Shown here piece by piece: positions 1-7,514 of a DNA stretch of 16,320 bases. The stretch covers positions 1 through 16,320 of the forward strand of contig JAHIOG010000542.1 of assembly GCA_018895675.1 (NCBI GenBank), written 5' to 3'. The position numbers and the translations under genes were made by a program. Origin of the DNA: a bacterium. Lineage in GTDB: Bacteria; Fidelibacterota; UBA2242. The notes under the pieces were generated by a model. It worked only from the letters and a program-made list of their open reading frames with translations. It was not told the origin of the DNA and ran no database searches. How positions within the stretch are numbered: position 1 is the first letter of the stretch; the number at the start of each line of letters is the position of its first letter.

Positions 1-175
1 AAACCGTAGGTCGATTATTAAAAGGAGGTTTGAGATATTTTGGGTTGACGTGGCTTAATCATGAATATATTTAATTGGATATTGGACACTTTAGTATGAA
101 AAAGTCTAAAATCTTTTGAATAGCTCCAATAATCAATTAATATTGAGATAGCTCCATGTTTTAACATGTGGATTG
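1..175. other. Left-edge stretch without a supported gene
   Basis: No complete gene is visible here. On the plus strand the frame starting at base 2 is open from the edge to a TAA at 56-58. It contains the peptide IIKRRFEIFWVDVA, which resembles the opening residues of MazF/PemK-type toxins (roughly IKRxEIxWVDL). Nothing MazF-like follows the stop, so at best this is a relic or a chance match. The 9-base direct repeat ATAGCTCCA occurs at 120-128 and 148-156. A weak palindrome (CATGT-TTTA-ACATG) lies at 155-168, just past the dusB stop. It has no T-run and is not a convincing terminator. Confidence 0.3.
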
Positions 176-1141
176 TTATATATTCTGTTTTACCGACTCA
201 ATGATATAAATAGTATCTGTAAGGGATTTAGAATTGATCAGCTGATTTCGTATGTTCGATGCATTGGAGAATCCCCGGACATACCAGCGATAGAATTTCT
301 TCATAATCCGGTTGACATGGCTATCATCATAGTATTTTCTTTCGATCTTGATATGATGGAGGAGCATATTGAGCCGGTCTGATAGATCTGGAATGTAATA
401 AGATGTTTTTCCCGATAACAGTGTGCTTGTTTGCTGGAAGATCCATGGATTTCCAAATGATCCTCTGCCGATCATTACGGCGTCACAACCTGTAAAGTCG
501 AACATCCGGATTGCATCTTCCGCTATTTTAATATCTCCATTGCCGATTACCGGAATTTTCAGTGATTGTTTTAACTGCCTGATTATTTGCCAATCCGCTT
601 GATTTTTATATCCGTCGGATGCAGTTCGCGGATGGATGGTCAGCGCCTGTACTCCCGCGGATTCCAAAATATCTGCGACTTCCAGGGCAACAATTGATTG
701 ATGATTCCAGCCTGACCGGATTTTGGCTGTTACCGGTGTTTTAACTGCTTTAACGACTTTTCGGGCAATTTCCGCCAGCAAGTCAAGGTCTTTCAGAAGA
801 GCGGCGCCGGCATTTTTTTTGACGACTTTTCTGACGGAACATCCGAAGTTAAGATCAATGATATCTGGCTTGAAATGTTCCTCGATATATCTCGCGGCTT
901 CAGCCATGGAATTGGGGTTGTGTCCGAACAATTGAATCCCGACTGGTCTCTCGGATGACAAGAACTGTAAATAATCGAAGCTCTTTTCAGAGCCTCTGAT
1001 AATGCCTTCTGAACTCACAAATTCGGTATAAACTACACCTGCTCCTTTTTCTTTACATAACTGTCTGAATGGCGAATCGGTGTAGCCTGCCATTGGCGCC
1101 AGGAATACAGGGGTTGAAATTTGTATATCTCCAATTTTCAT
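176..1141 (-). CDS. dusB: tRNA-dihydrouridine synthase (DusB-like)
   Basis: Flavoenzyme that reduces specific uridines in tRNA to dihydrouridine, using FMN and NADPH in the cytoplasm. The 321-residue length is normal for the family. The FMN-binding TIM-barrel start PVFLAPMAGYTDSPFR is at residues 11-26. The catalytic-cysteine motif NFGCSVRKVVKKNAG is at about 98-112, with Cys101 as the expected proton donor. TIHPRT and later GNGDI and IGRGSFGNPWIF (phosphate-binding end of the barrel) follow in order, then the helical C-terminal domain. Two positions are unusual: the residue after the catalytic Cys is Ser rather than the usual Pro, and the usual Arg after HxRT is Ala. The ATG at 1141 is preceded by no clear Shine-Dalgarno sequence, but the protein begins just where the family does. 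The gene is divergent from rpmB and separate from the dcw operon. DusB is the likeliest subfamily from the NFGC/VKK style; the exact tRNA position is not provable from sequence alone. Confidence 0.9.
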   Translation of the reverse strand: MKIGDIQISTPVFLAPMAGYTDSPFRQLCKEKGAGVVYTEFVSSEGIIRGSEKSFDYLQFLSSERPVGIQLFGHNPNSMAEAARYIEEHFKPDIIDLNFGCSVRKVVKKNAGAALLKDLDLLAEIARKVVKAVKTPVTAKIRSGWNHQSIVALEVADILESAGVQALTIHPRTASDGYKNQADWQIIRQLKQSLKIPVIGNGDIKIAEDAIRMFDFTGCDAVMIGRGSFGNPWIFQQTSTLLSGKTSYYIPDLSDRLNMLLHHIKIERKYYDDSHVNRIMKKFYRWYVRGFSNASNIRNQLINSKSLTDTIYIIESVKQNI

Positions 1142-1279
1142 ATAATAAATTTAATTAAGACTTATCTGAACAACCAGTGTCAAAGATATAAAAAATATTT
1201 ACTCATATTGGTTTCAAAAAGAATTGACATTCTAAAGAATAATACCCAAATTCCACGGGTTTTTAAGGAGTACGAAATC
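1142..1279. promoter_or_regulatory. Divergent dusB/rpmB intergenic region, candidate promoters
   Basis: This 138-base AT-rich stretch separates divergent dusB and rpmB, so it should hold a promoter for each. On the plus strand there is a perfect -35-like TTGACA at 1224-1229, but no good -10 at the expected 17-base spacing (bases 1247-1252 match poorly; TAATAC at 1240-1245 is too close). On the minus strand TTGACA occurs at 1183-1178, with TCTTAA at 1160-1155 after a 17-base spacer, again only a partial -10 match. The -35 hexamers are visible, but the promoter assignments are inference. The rpmB Shine-Dalgarno AAGGAG is at 1265-1270, 9 bases before the ATG. Confidence 0.35.
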
Positions 1280-1471
1280 ATGTCAAAAGTATGTGAAATA
1301 TGCGGCAAGAAGCCGATTTATGGTAATAATGTGAGTCACGCCCACAATAAAACAAGACGCAGATGGGAACCGAACTTACAGAAAATAAGGATCGTTGAAA
1401 AGGGTACGGTACGTACCGCCAAAGTTTGTACTTCCTGTTTGAAAAAAGGGAATATTCAAAAAGCGGTCTGA
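1280..1471 (+). CDS. rpmB: 50S ribosomal protein bL28
   Basis: Small basic protein of the large ribosomal subunit. The 63-residue product from the ATG at 1280 has the bL28 signature: the N-terminal CEICGKKP, the VSHAHNKTRRRW segment at 18-29, and PNLQKIRI at 31-38. Two CXXC pairs (Cys5/Cys8 and Cys50/Cys53) make this the zinc-binding (C+) form of L28. The open frame extends upstream to 1121, but the family start and a good AAGGAG ribosome binding site at 1265-1270 fix the start at 1280. It stands alone, with no rpmG beside it, and converges on ftsZ, with a shared hairpin terminator 25 bases past its stop. Confidence 0.97.
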   Translation: MSKVCEICGKKPIYGNNVSHAHNKTRRRWEPNLQKIRIVEKGTVRTAKVCTSCLKKGNIQKAV

Positions 1472-1485
1472 AGGTTTTTTCAAAT

Positions 1486-1527
1486 AAAAAAAAATCGAGC
1501 CCCTGTGTTAAAACAGGGGCTCTTTTT
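1486..1527. terminator. Bidirectional intrinsic terminator between rpmB and ftsZ
   Basis: A perfect 10-base-pair GC-rich stem, GAGCCCCTGT (1497-1506) with ACAGGGGCTC (1513-1522), encloses the 6-base loop GTTAAA. On the plus strand it is followed by TTTTT at 1523-1527, which suits termination of rpmB. On the minus strand the stem is followed by GA and then nine T's (complement of A1486-1494), which is an even better terminator for the ftsZ end of the dcw operon. Its position between two convergent stop codons (1471 and 1546) supports use in both directions. Confidence 0.93.
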
Positions 1528-1545
1528 ATCAGATGTGGAGAGAGG

Positions 1546-2751
1546 CTAACGTTTCATCATTTTGCGGAGTATTGCAGGAATATTTTTATCATTCATGTCG
1601 GTGACATTTTCAATAAAACTCTTCTCATCATCTTCAAATGATAATTTCAGCGCCGGTTCGGCAATTAATTTGTCTTCAATTTCAATATTTTCATTATTCT
1701 TATGTTTTCTTGCCGCTGAAATTTCTTCGGCGAATAACTCTTCTTTTGTAGATATAATTATAGAGTCAGAATTACGATAAGTCGAACGATTATTGTTTCC
1801 AAAACCGGTTGCGATTACAGTAATCATAATTTTGTCAGACATTTTTTCATCTATAACTGCGCCGATAATTATATCGGCATCGCTTCCTGCTTCTTCGGTG
1901 ATGATCTTACAGGCTTCATCGACTTCAAATAAATTCAAGTCTTCGCCACCGGTCACATTAATCAAGAGACCGTTTGCGCCACGAATATTCATATCATTCA
2001 GCAGCGGGCTGGAGATTGCCTGCTGCGCCGCAAGGACTGCGCGTTCTTCACCGGTTGCCAGTCCGGTACCCATGATGGCGTCCCCCTTATTCTTCATTAT
2101 GGTTTTAATATCGGCAAAATCCAGGTTGATGATGCCATGACGGTTAATTAAATCGGAAATACCTTTTGTTGCCTGGTATAATACACTATCAGCTGTCTGA
2201 AACGCCTGACGAATAGATGTTTTTCTGTCAACGATGCTGAGAAGGCGTTGATTAGGAATCACAATGAGCGTATCGACATTGTCGCGTAGTTCACGGATAC
2301 CTTCTTCGGCGCGCTGCATCCTTTTTGGACCTTCAAAATGGAATGGTTTTGTTATAATTCCAACGGTCAGACAACCTTGATCTTTTGCTAATTTAGCGAT
2401 CAGCGGAGACGCCCCGGTACCTGTTCCGCCGCCCATTCCGGCAGTGATAAAGACCATGTCAGCGCCGTTGATTGAATTAACCGTAGGTTGTCGGTCGGCT
2501 TCAATAGCCATTTTACCAATTTCTTTCACAGCGCCGGCGCCCAAACCGCGAGTCAAATCTTTACCGATCTGAATTTTAGTAGGGGAGAGGTTATTATCCA
2601 AATCCTGCGCATCAGTGTTAATCGCAATGAAATCGACGCCGATTAGTCCGGATTCAATCATACGGTTGATTGCATTACCACCGCCTCCTCCGACACCGAT
2701 AACTTTTAATTTTGCTTGTTGATTGGCTAAGTCGTCAAACTCAAATAACAT
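1546..2751 (-). CDS. ftsZ: Cell division GTPase FtsZ
   Basis: Tubulin-like GTPase that forms the cytokinetic Z-ring. From the ATG at 2751 the product is 401 residues. Nucleotide-binding features are VIGVGGGGGNAINRM (17-31), the tubulin signature GGGTGTG (107-113) and the synergy-loop sequence NLDFADIKTIM (209-219) with catalytic Asp211 and Asp214. The core ends near residue 316. It is followed by a variable, charged linker (about 317-389) and the C-terminal tail peptide NIPAILRKMM (390-399) expected to bind FtsA. An in-frame GTG at 2763 would add four residues, but GTGGAGGAAATC is clearly the Shine-Dalgarno region (GGAGG, 5 bases before the ATG), so the ATG is preferred. The usual GAGANPE motif reads GAGAVKEIG here, followed by a slightly divergent stretch up to about residue 95. 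Last gene of the operon, 22 bases after ftsA. Confidence 0.98.
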   Translation of the reverse strand: MLFEFDDLANQQAKLKVIGVGGGGGNAINRMIESGLIGVDFIAINTDAQDLDNNLSPTKIQIGKDLTRGLGAGAVKEIGKMAIEADRQPTVNSINGADMVFITAGMGGGTGTGASPLIAKLAKDQGCLTVGIITKPFHFEGPKRMQRAEEGIRELRDNVDTLIVIPNQRLLSIVDRKTSIRQAFQTADSVLYQATKGISDLINRHGIINLDFADIKTIMKNKGDAIMGTGLATGEERAVLAAQQAISSPLLNDMNIRGANGLLINVTGGEDLNLFEVDEACKIITEEAGSDADIIIGAVIDEKMSDKIMITVIATGFGNNNRSTYRNSDSIIISTKEELFAEEISAARKHKNNENIEIEDKLIAEPALKLSFEDDEKSFIENVTDMNDKNIPAILRKMMKR

Positions 2752-2773
2752 GATTTCCTCCACATATTATTAA

Positions 2774-4036
2774 TTACATTACATTTTCTGTTACATTTTT
2801 GATCCAACCCCAGGTTTTGGATATCCAACCCTGTGATATCTTATGATCTGATTTATGGTAGTTAGTGTCTTCCATCGCATATTTAAGCAGTCCGATGGCG
2901 GCTGCATATCCGGGATTATTCAGTTCCTCTTCGAAACCGCTAAAACCCATGGGATTCCCGATTCGAACGGGTATGTTAAAAATTGATTCTGCCAACTCTT
3001 CGCTACCTTTTATCAATGCTCCGCCACCAGTCAGAACGACAGAAGGGATATTTATCAGGGGGAGATCCGCCTTTTTAGCTTCCATATAGGCTTCCCGTAA
3101 AATTTCTTCCATTCTGGGTTCGATAAATTGGGCAAGTTTAATGATCGGGACCTCGCGTGGAGGACGGTTGCCCATGCTTTCTATCTTAAAAAACGCTTCT
3201 TTATCAGCCTGTTTGGCAAGGGCATAACCGTGAGACTTTTTGATTTTTTCAGCTGCATCAATGGGAATCCGCAATAAATATGCGACGTCGCTGGTCACTG
3301 TTTGAGCGCCAAAATTAACGACACCCGTATGATGGATACCACCATCTTTAAAAACAATTACATCAACCGTTCCGCTTCCAATATCAATTAAAATTGTACC
3401 AAGCTCTTTTTCGCTTGGTGTTAACACACTATGTGAAGAAGCCAGGGATTGAAGAATGAAACCATTGATGGATAATTCAGCATTTTTAAAGCATCGTGAT
3501 AAATTTGAGGCGACCGTTGTGCTGTATGTGGTCAGGTGAACTTTTACTTCAAGTCGCCTGCCGAGTAGATTGATTGGATTTTTTATCCCGTTTTGTTCGT
3601 CAACGATAAATTCCTGTGGCATAACATGCAGAATTTGCCGGTCAACAGGCAATGGCACAGATCTGGTATGCTCGATAACTCTTTCAATATCTTCCTGTTC
3701 GATTTCTCTGGCTTCGCCCATCCCGGTTCTTGCATCTCTGGAAATTGCTATCATTCCCCGGGTGTTCATGCTGCGAATGTGATCCCCGCTGATACTAACG
3801 TAGCACCCGGATACATTGCTTCCCGCCATTTTTTCAGCATCGCTGATTGCCTGGCTGATTGTGCGGCTTAGCTCCTCGATATTAACAACAACCCCTTTTT
3901 TTAGACCTTTTGAATCGACTGATCCATAACCTTTAATCACCGGGATGTTTTTTTCCTGATCGATTTCGGCAATTAATGCACAGGTTTTACTACTTCCGAT
4001 ATCGACACCGGTAATGATTCTGTTTCTTATTTTCAT
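2774..4036 (-). CDS. ftsA: Cell division protein FtsA
   Basis: Actin-family ATPase that anchors FtsZ filaments to the inner face of the cytoplasmic membrane and helps recruit later divisome proteins. The 420-residue length is normal. Visible actin-fold elements are the phosphate-1 motif DIGSSKT (12-18), phosphate-2 DIGSGTVD (218-225) and the adenosine motif LTGGGALIKG (335-344). The FtsA-specific SHS2/1C region lies between about 85 and 165. The C-terminus (about 401-420) is rich in Trp, Lys and hydrophobic residues (SKTWGWIKNV), as expected for the amphipathic membrane-targeting helix. The start follows ftsQ by 9 bases; an AGGAT-type ribosome binding site overlaps the ftsQ stop codon, suggesting coupled translation. 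Confidence 0.97.
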   Translation of the reverse strand: MKIRNRIITGVDIGSSKTCALIAEIDQEKNIPVIKGYGSVDSKGLKKGVVVNIEELSRTISQAISDAEKMAGSNVSGCYVSISGDHIRSMNTRGMIAISRDARTGMGEAREIEQEDIERVIEHTRSVPLPVDRQILHVMPQEFIVDEQNGIKNPINLLGRRLEVKVHLTTYSTTVASNLSRCFKNAELSINGFILQSLASSHSVLTPSEKELGTILIDIGSGTVDVIVFKDGGIHHTGVVNFGAQTVTSDVAYLLRIPIDAAEKIKKSHGYALAKQADKEAFFKIESMGNRPPREVPIIKLAQFIEPRMEEILREAYMEAKKADLPLINIPSVVLTGGGALIKGSEELAESIFNIPVRIGNPMGFSGFEEELNNPGYAAAIGLLKYAMEDTNYHKSDHKISQGWISKTWGWIKNVTENVM

Positions 4037-4045
4037 TGGTTTATC

Positions 4046-4831
4046 CTATGAAAGTCTTTCTTTTACAACGATCTGTTTAGCCCAACGCAAGTCAAGGTAT
4101 TGATAGTCGCTCAAATTGCGCTTTCCCTGAAGTCTGTTTTGGAAATGAGCTAAAATATTGAGTTGATCAGATAAATCCCGGGTACCCAGGAATATTGGTG
4201 TTCCGCTTTTAATAGTATAGAGGATGCAGCTCCTATCTTTCCAACAGTGTATTTCTGATATTTCCGAATACAAATCCGGGGTTGACAGCAATGTCGAGTG
4301 GATGATATTAACAACATCTAAAACATGTTTATTGGGGACGTAATACCCCGGAAAATAGCTGAGTGAGTCATGTTCAAATCCGGAAATCACCGGTAAATTG
4401 ACGCCAAGTGGTTGACCGGGTAACGGTAAAATAATTCCTTCAGCATCAATCAGGAATAGATTGGAATGGTTAATATAACATATGGGGATACGTTCGCTGA
4501 TGAGTATGTTCAATGTATTAGGGAATTCTCTGCTTACGGCGGCGGCTTTTATAAACGGGTTTTTTTCTAACCTGTCCTGTATTTCAGATAGATTTATTGA
4601 ATTTATGGATGTATCGATTCGAACATTAGCGATCTGAAATATGTCCTGGTCACTTAAAATTCTATTTCCGGTAGTTTGGATATTGACCACGTCAAAGAGC
4701 TTAATATAGTTACACCAGGAATTTGATCCGTGAATCAACATTCCGAATACAGAAACGATCAGGATGATAAGTGATACCTGCCCGGTTCGTTTTAAAATGG
4801 TTTTAATCTGTTGATCTTGTGACTTTATCAT
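4046..4831 (-). CDS. ftsQ: Cell division protein FtsQ/DivIB (POTRA domain)
   Basis: Bitopic membrane protein of the divisome that links early cytoplasmic proteins to FtsL/FtsB and FtsWI. From the ATG at 4831 it is 261 residues: a short basic cytoplasmic tail, one membrane segment (about 17-37), and a POTRA domain (about 44-115) starting FDVVNIQTTGNRILS and ending near LISERIP. The beta domain follows, with the family-typical end YLDLRWAKQIVVKE. A start at 4897 would add 22 polar residues (MVQYGSPEF...). I prefer 4831 because the tail-membrane-POTRA layout is then standard and a GGA lies 8 bases upstream, but the ribosome binding site is weak and the longer form cannot be excluded. The gene sits between murC and ftsA, the usual ftsQ place. 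Identity rests on context and domain layout, as FtsQ sequences diverge strongly. Confidence 0.93.
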   Translation of the reverse strand: MIKSQDQQIKTILKRTGQVSLIILIVSVFGMLIHGSNSWCNYIKLFDVVNIQTTGNRILSDQDIFQIANVRIDTSINSINLSEIQDRLEKNPFIKAAAVSREFPNTLNILISERIPICYINHSNLFLIDAEGIILPLPGQPLGVNLPVISGFEHDSLSYFPGYYVPNKHVLDVVNIIHSTLLSTPDLYSEISEIHCWKDRSCILYTIKSGTPIFLGTRDLSDQLNILAHFQNRLQGKRNLSDYQYLDLRWAKQIVVKERLS

Positions 4832-5013
4832 TTTACAGTTCCGATATAATAACCGGTATCTCTGAATAGGAAACTCAGGGCTCCCATACTGAACCATATT
4901 CTTAATGACCTGAATTTCAGTATCATTGAGCCAGCATTATATATGATTGCCCCCCAAAAATACGGAAACCCTGAATATGACCTATTCAATATATGTTGTC
5001 GCTTAGCGATCAT
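4828..5013 (-). CDS. Doubtful 61-codon ORF in the murC-ftsQ gap
   Basis: An ATG at 5013 overlaps the end of murC by 11 bases, and the frame runs 61 codons to a TGA that overlaps the preferred ftsQ start as ATGA. This exactly fills the largest gap in the operon. The predicted peptide is rich in aromatic and hydrophobic residues, with SMILKFRSLRIWFSMGALSF in its middle. I recognise no family and no resemblance to MurB or Ddl. No good Shine-Dalgarno sequence precedes the ATG, and the same frame is also open further upstream inside murC, so chance openness is a serious alternative. The double-overlap layout is seen directly; that it is translated is only a possibility. Confidence 0.2.
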   Translation of the reverse strand: MIAKRQHILNRSYSGFPYFWGAIIYNAGSMILKFRSLRIWFSMGALSFLFRDTGYYIGTVK

Positions 5014-6385
5014 GATTGCATAAGATTTCTTTAAAGGGTTTATGTAATTTGTTGACATCCCCCGCTCCAAGGGTAATGATCATATCCCCATTCCGATATA
5101 TCGATTTAATAAAATCCGGAACATCACTCATTTTCTGGAAATAATGTACATTTGAATGTCCCGTTGTACGAAGAACGCCGTCGATTAATTTACCAGAAAC
5201 ACCATAAATGGGTTTTTCCCGAGCCGGAAAAACATCAAGCAGAATGATTATATCGGCAAGATGAAGCGCCTGGGCAAATTCTTTATAAAATACCTTGGTG
5301 CGACTGTATAAATGGGGTTGAAAGACTGCAATTATCCGACGATCCCAACCCTGTTTTGCGGCAGTAAGGGTCGCCTTAATTTCGCCGGGATGGTGAGCAT
5401 AATCATCAACCAACATTAATTCATCGCTTTGATGTATGATATCAAACCTGCGTTCGACACCTTTAAATGTCTCTATTGCATTTTTGATAATACTAAAATC
5501 AATGTCATATTCCAGTCCGACTGCAATGGCGGACAATGCATTTTCTACATTATGCAAACCGGGAAGCGGGAGATTGACAGTTCCCAGACATTTTTCTTTA
5601 AATACTATATCGATTTGACTGTTCGTCTTTGATAAATGTAAATTTTCCGCCCGTATATCGCCTGACTTATCGAGAGAATATTGAAGTGTCGGAACTGTAA
5701 ATTTGGATAATATCGACCTGATATTTTCATCACCGGCATTTACGATCAGTTTTCCATAGAAGGGCACCCTGTTCGCAAACTTGATGAAGTTCGCTTTTAT
5801 ATTTTCCAGTGTTTTATAAATATCAAGGTGTTCCGGATCGATAGAAGTGATAATGATATGTGTCGGATATAATTGTAAAAATGAATGGTCAAATTCATCT
5901 GCTTCGACGATTATTGTATCACCGGACCCAATTCGGATGTTGGATCCCAATCCTTTGATCACGCCACCGGAAATGATGATAGGATCCAGACCTGCTTCTG
6001 TAAACATGTGTCCGATCAGTGATGTGGTCGTTGTTTTACCATGTGTGCCGGCAATGGCGATACTGTTGGGTCTGAGACGGAGAATTTCACCCAGCACCTC
6101 GGCGCGTTTGATTATCGGTATTCCGAGTTTAAGAGCCTTGTTGGATTCCGGATTCGAAGAATCAACGGCTGAAGTGTACACGACGGCGTCGCATTTTTGC
6201 AGGTTCTCAGCATGATGTCCAATGAATATCCGGATTCCTGATTTTTCCAGGCGCGCAACATTATCCGAATATTTGACATCGGATCCGGTGACGGCAAATC
6301 CCCAGTGATTGAGCAGCTCGGCGATACCGCTCATTCCGATACCTCCGATTCCGATAAAGTGGATATGTTTAATTTTTCCGAACAT
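5003..6385 (-). CDS. murC: UDP-N-acetylmuramate--L-alanine ligase
   Basis: Cytoplasmic ATP-dependent ligase adding L-alanine to UDP-MurNAc, the first amino acid of the peptidoglycan stem. The 460-residue length is normal. The N-terminal Rossmann motif HFIGIGGIGMSGIAELL (9-25), the ATP loop GTHGKTTTTS (113-122), EADEFDHSFL (161-170), the C-terminal DDYAHHPGEIKAT (327-339) and FQPHLYSRT (355-363) appear in order. EADEFD in place of EADESD is a variant I associate with FCB-group MurC proteins. The start overlaps the 3' end of murG by 17 bases, with GGAAGA just upstream, indicating coupling. MurB, which often follows MurC, is not next to it. The end is intact. Confidence 0.98.
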   Translation of the reverse strand: MFGKIKHIHFIGIGGIGMSGIAELLNHWGFAVTGSDVKYSDNVARLEKSGIRIFIGHHAENLQKCDAVVYTSAVDSSNPESNKALKLGIPIIKRAEVLGEILRLRPNSIAIAGTHGKTTTTSLIGHMFTEAGLDPIIISGGVIKGLGSNIRIGSGDTIIVEADEFDHSFLQLYPTHIIITSIDPEHLDIYKTLENIKANFIKFANRVPFYGKLIVNAGDENIRSILSKFTVPTLQYSLDKSGDIRAENLHLSKTNSQIDIVFKEKCLGTVNLPLPGLHNVENALSAIAVGLEYDIDFSIIKNAIETFKGVERRFDIIHQSDELMLVDDYAHHPGEIKATLTAAKQGWDRRIIAVFQPHLYSRTKVFYKEFAQALHLADIIILLDVFPAREKPIYGVSGKLIDGVLRTTGHSNVHYFQKMSDVPDFIKSIYRNGDMIITLGAGDVNKLHKPFKEILCNHDR

Positions 6386-7514
6386 ATTCTTCCATTGTTC
6401 TTAATATATCGTCCACAATTAATTTTGCAGAATCGGGTTTTGCAATTGCTTTTGCCCGCTCAGCCATCTCTGTCAGTTTTTCTTCACTATTGATTAGTGA
6501 ACTAAGGGAGATGTCTAATAATTCAGAATCCAGATTCTTTTGTAATATCAAAATTGAGGCGCCTTCCTTTTCCATAATTCGCGCATTTATTTCCTGGTGG
6601 TTACCGGCAGCCGTAGGAAGAGGTATCAGTATTGATGGCTTGCCGTATAAACAAAGTTCAGCCAGAGAGAGCGCCCCGGCGCGGCTGATAATAATATCTG
6701 CGGCGGAATAGGCAATACCCATTTCATGAATAAATGGGGTAATGTGTACGCAGGGATTATCAGCAAACATGTTTTTGATATGTTCATAGTCGCTTTGTCC
6801 TGTCTGCCAGATAAATTGGCAACGGGATTTGTCAATATAACTTTCCAGATGATTGATCCAATAGTTATTCAACGCCCGTGATCCCTGGCTTCCGCCAAAA
6901 ATGAATACAGTTTTTAGATTCTGACGCAGTTCAAAGAATTGAATAGCCTGTTTGCGACTGACACTCTCAAGAGATCGTCGTAGAGGTGTTCCAAGGCAAA
7001 TTGCATTTTCTATGTACTGTTTTGTGTCTTCAAAGGATGAATAAATCCGACTGGCATGTTTTGCAAGCATTCGTGTCGTGGCTCCCGGAATTACATTTTG
7101 TTCGTGGATGAATACTGGAATTCTCATCATAGACGCTATTCGCATAGGGGGACCGGATGTATATCCACCAGTTCCGATGGCGATATCAGGTTTAAATTGC
7201 TTGATAATAACCAGGGACTGGATAAGACTAATGAGTAATCGGATGGGAAACAAAAGGTTGATCAAGATACTTTTGATTGAATAACCACGTTGAAAACCTC
7301 GTATCCAGATTTTTCGGAGCGGATAATGCAAGTTATCTAAAACCGATAACTCCAAGCCTCTTTCAGTGCCAACAAATAGGAATTCGATGTCACCGATTTG
7401 TGCGGATCGGGATTTAAGTTCTTCCATAAGAGCAATAGCGGGAAACAGATGTCCACCCGTTCCGCCACCGGCAACTAATATTTTTAATGGTTGTTGTGTT
7501 TTTTCTTTAGTCAT
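6369..7514 (-). CDS. murG: UDP-GlcNAc:lipid I N-acetylglucosaminyltransferase MurG
   Basis: Membrane-associated GT-B (GT28) glycosyltransferase that converts lipid I to lipid II on the cytoplasmic face of the membrane. 381 residues. The N-terminal domain shows GGGTGGHLFPAIAL (16-29), IGTGGYTSGPP (113-123) and HEQNVIPGATTRML (137-150). The C-terminal donor domain shows GGSQGSRALN (207-216), SRAGALSLAEL (277-287; Glu286 at the expected UDP-GlcNAc ribose-contact position) and PLPTAAGNHQ (298-307). The start overlaps the ftsW stop region by 8 bases, and its stop lies inside murC. All signature motifs are intact. Confidence 0.98.
   Translation of the reverse strand: MTKEKTQQPLKILVAGGGTGGHLFPAIALMEELKSRSAQIGDIEFLFVGTERGLELSVLDNLHYPLRKIWIRGFQRGYSIKSILINLLFPIRLLISLIQSLVIIKQFKPDIAIGTGGYTSGPPMRIASMMRIPVFIHEQNVIPGATTRMLAKHASRIYSSFEDTKQYIENAICLGTPLRRSLESVSRKQAIQFFELRQNLKTVFIFGGSQGSRALNNYWINHLESYIDKSRCQFIWQTGQSDYEHIKNMFADNPCVHITPFIHEMGIAYSAADIIISRAGALSLAELCLYGKPSILIPLPTAAGNHQEINARIMEKEGASILILQKNLDSELLDISLSSLINSEEKLTEMAERAKAIAKPDSAKLIVDDILRTMEEYVRKN

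Noticed and set aside
140..175. Palindrome after dusB as a terminator
   Set aside because: The stem is only about 5-6 AT-rich pairs and no T-run follows on the minus strand.
1121..1279. Upstream extension of the rpmB frame from an ATG at 1121
   Set aside because: The added 53 residues are unlike any bL28, overlap dusB, and lack a ribosome binding site; AAGGAG at 1265-1270 fits the ATG at 1280.
1793..2140. Plus-strand ORFs opposite ftsZ, ftsA, murC, murG and others
   Set aside because: They lie fully antisense to well supported genes, have low-complexity or Ser/Ile-rich translations and no recognisable motifs.
2752..2763. GTG start for ftsZ at 2763
   Set aside because: The four extra codons are the Shine-Dalgarno sequence of the ATG at 2751.
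4832..5002. Degenerate murB or ddl remnant in the murC-ftsQ gap
   Set aside because: None of the minus-strand frames shows MurB or Ddl motifs, and the region is far too short to judge.
6112..6297. Minus-strand ORF within murC in another frame
   Set aside because: It is wholly contained in murC, which has all family motifs in its own frame; no independent start signal.
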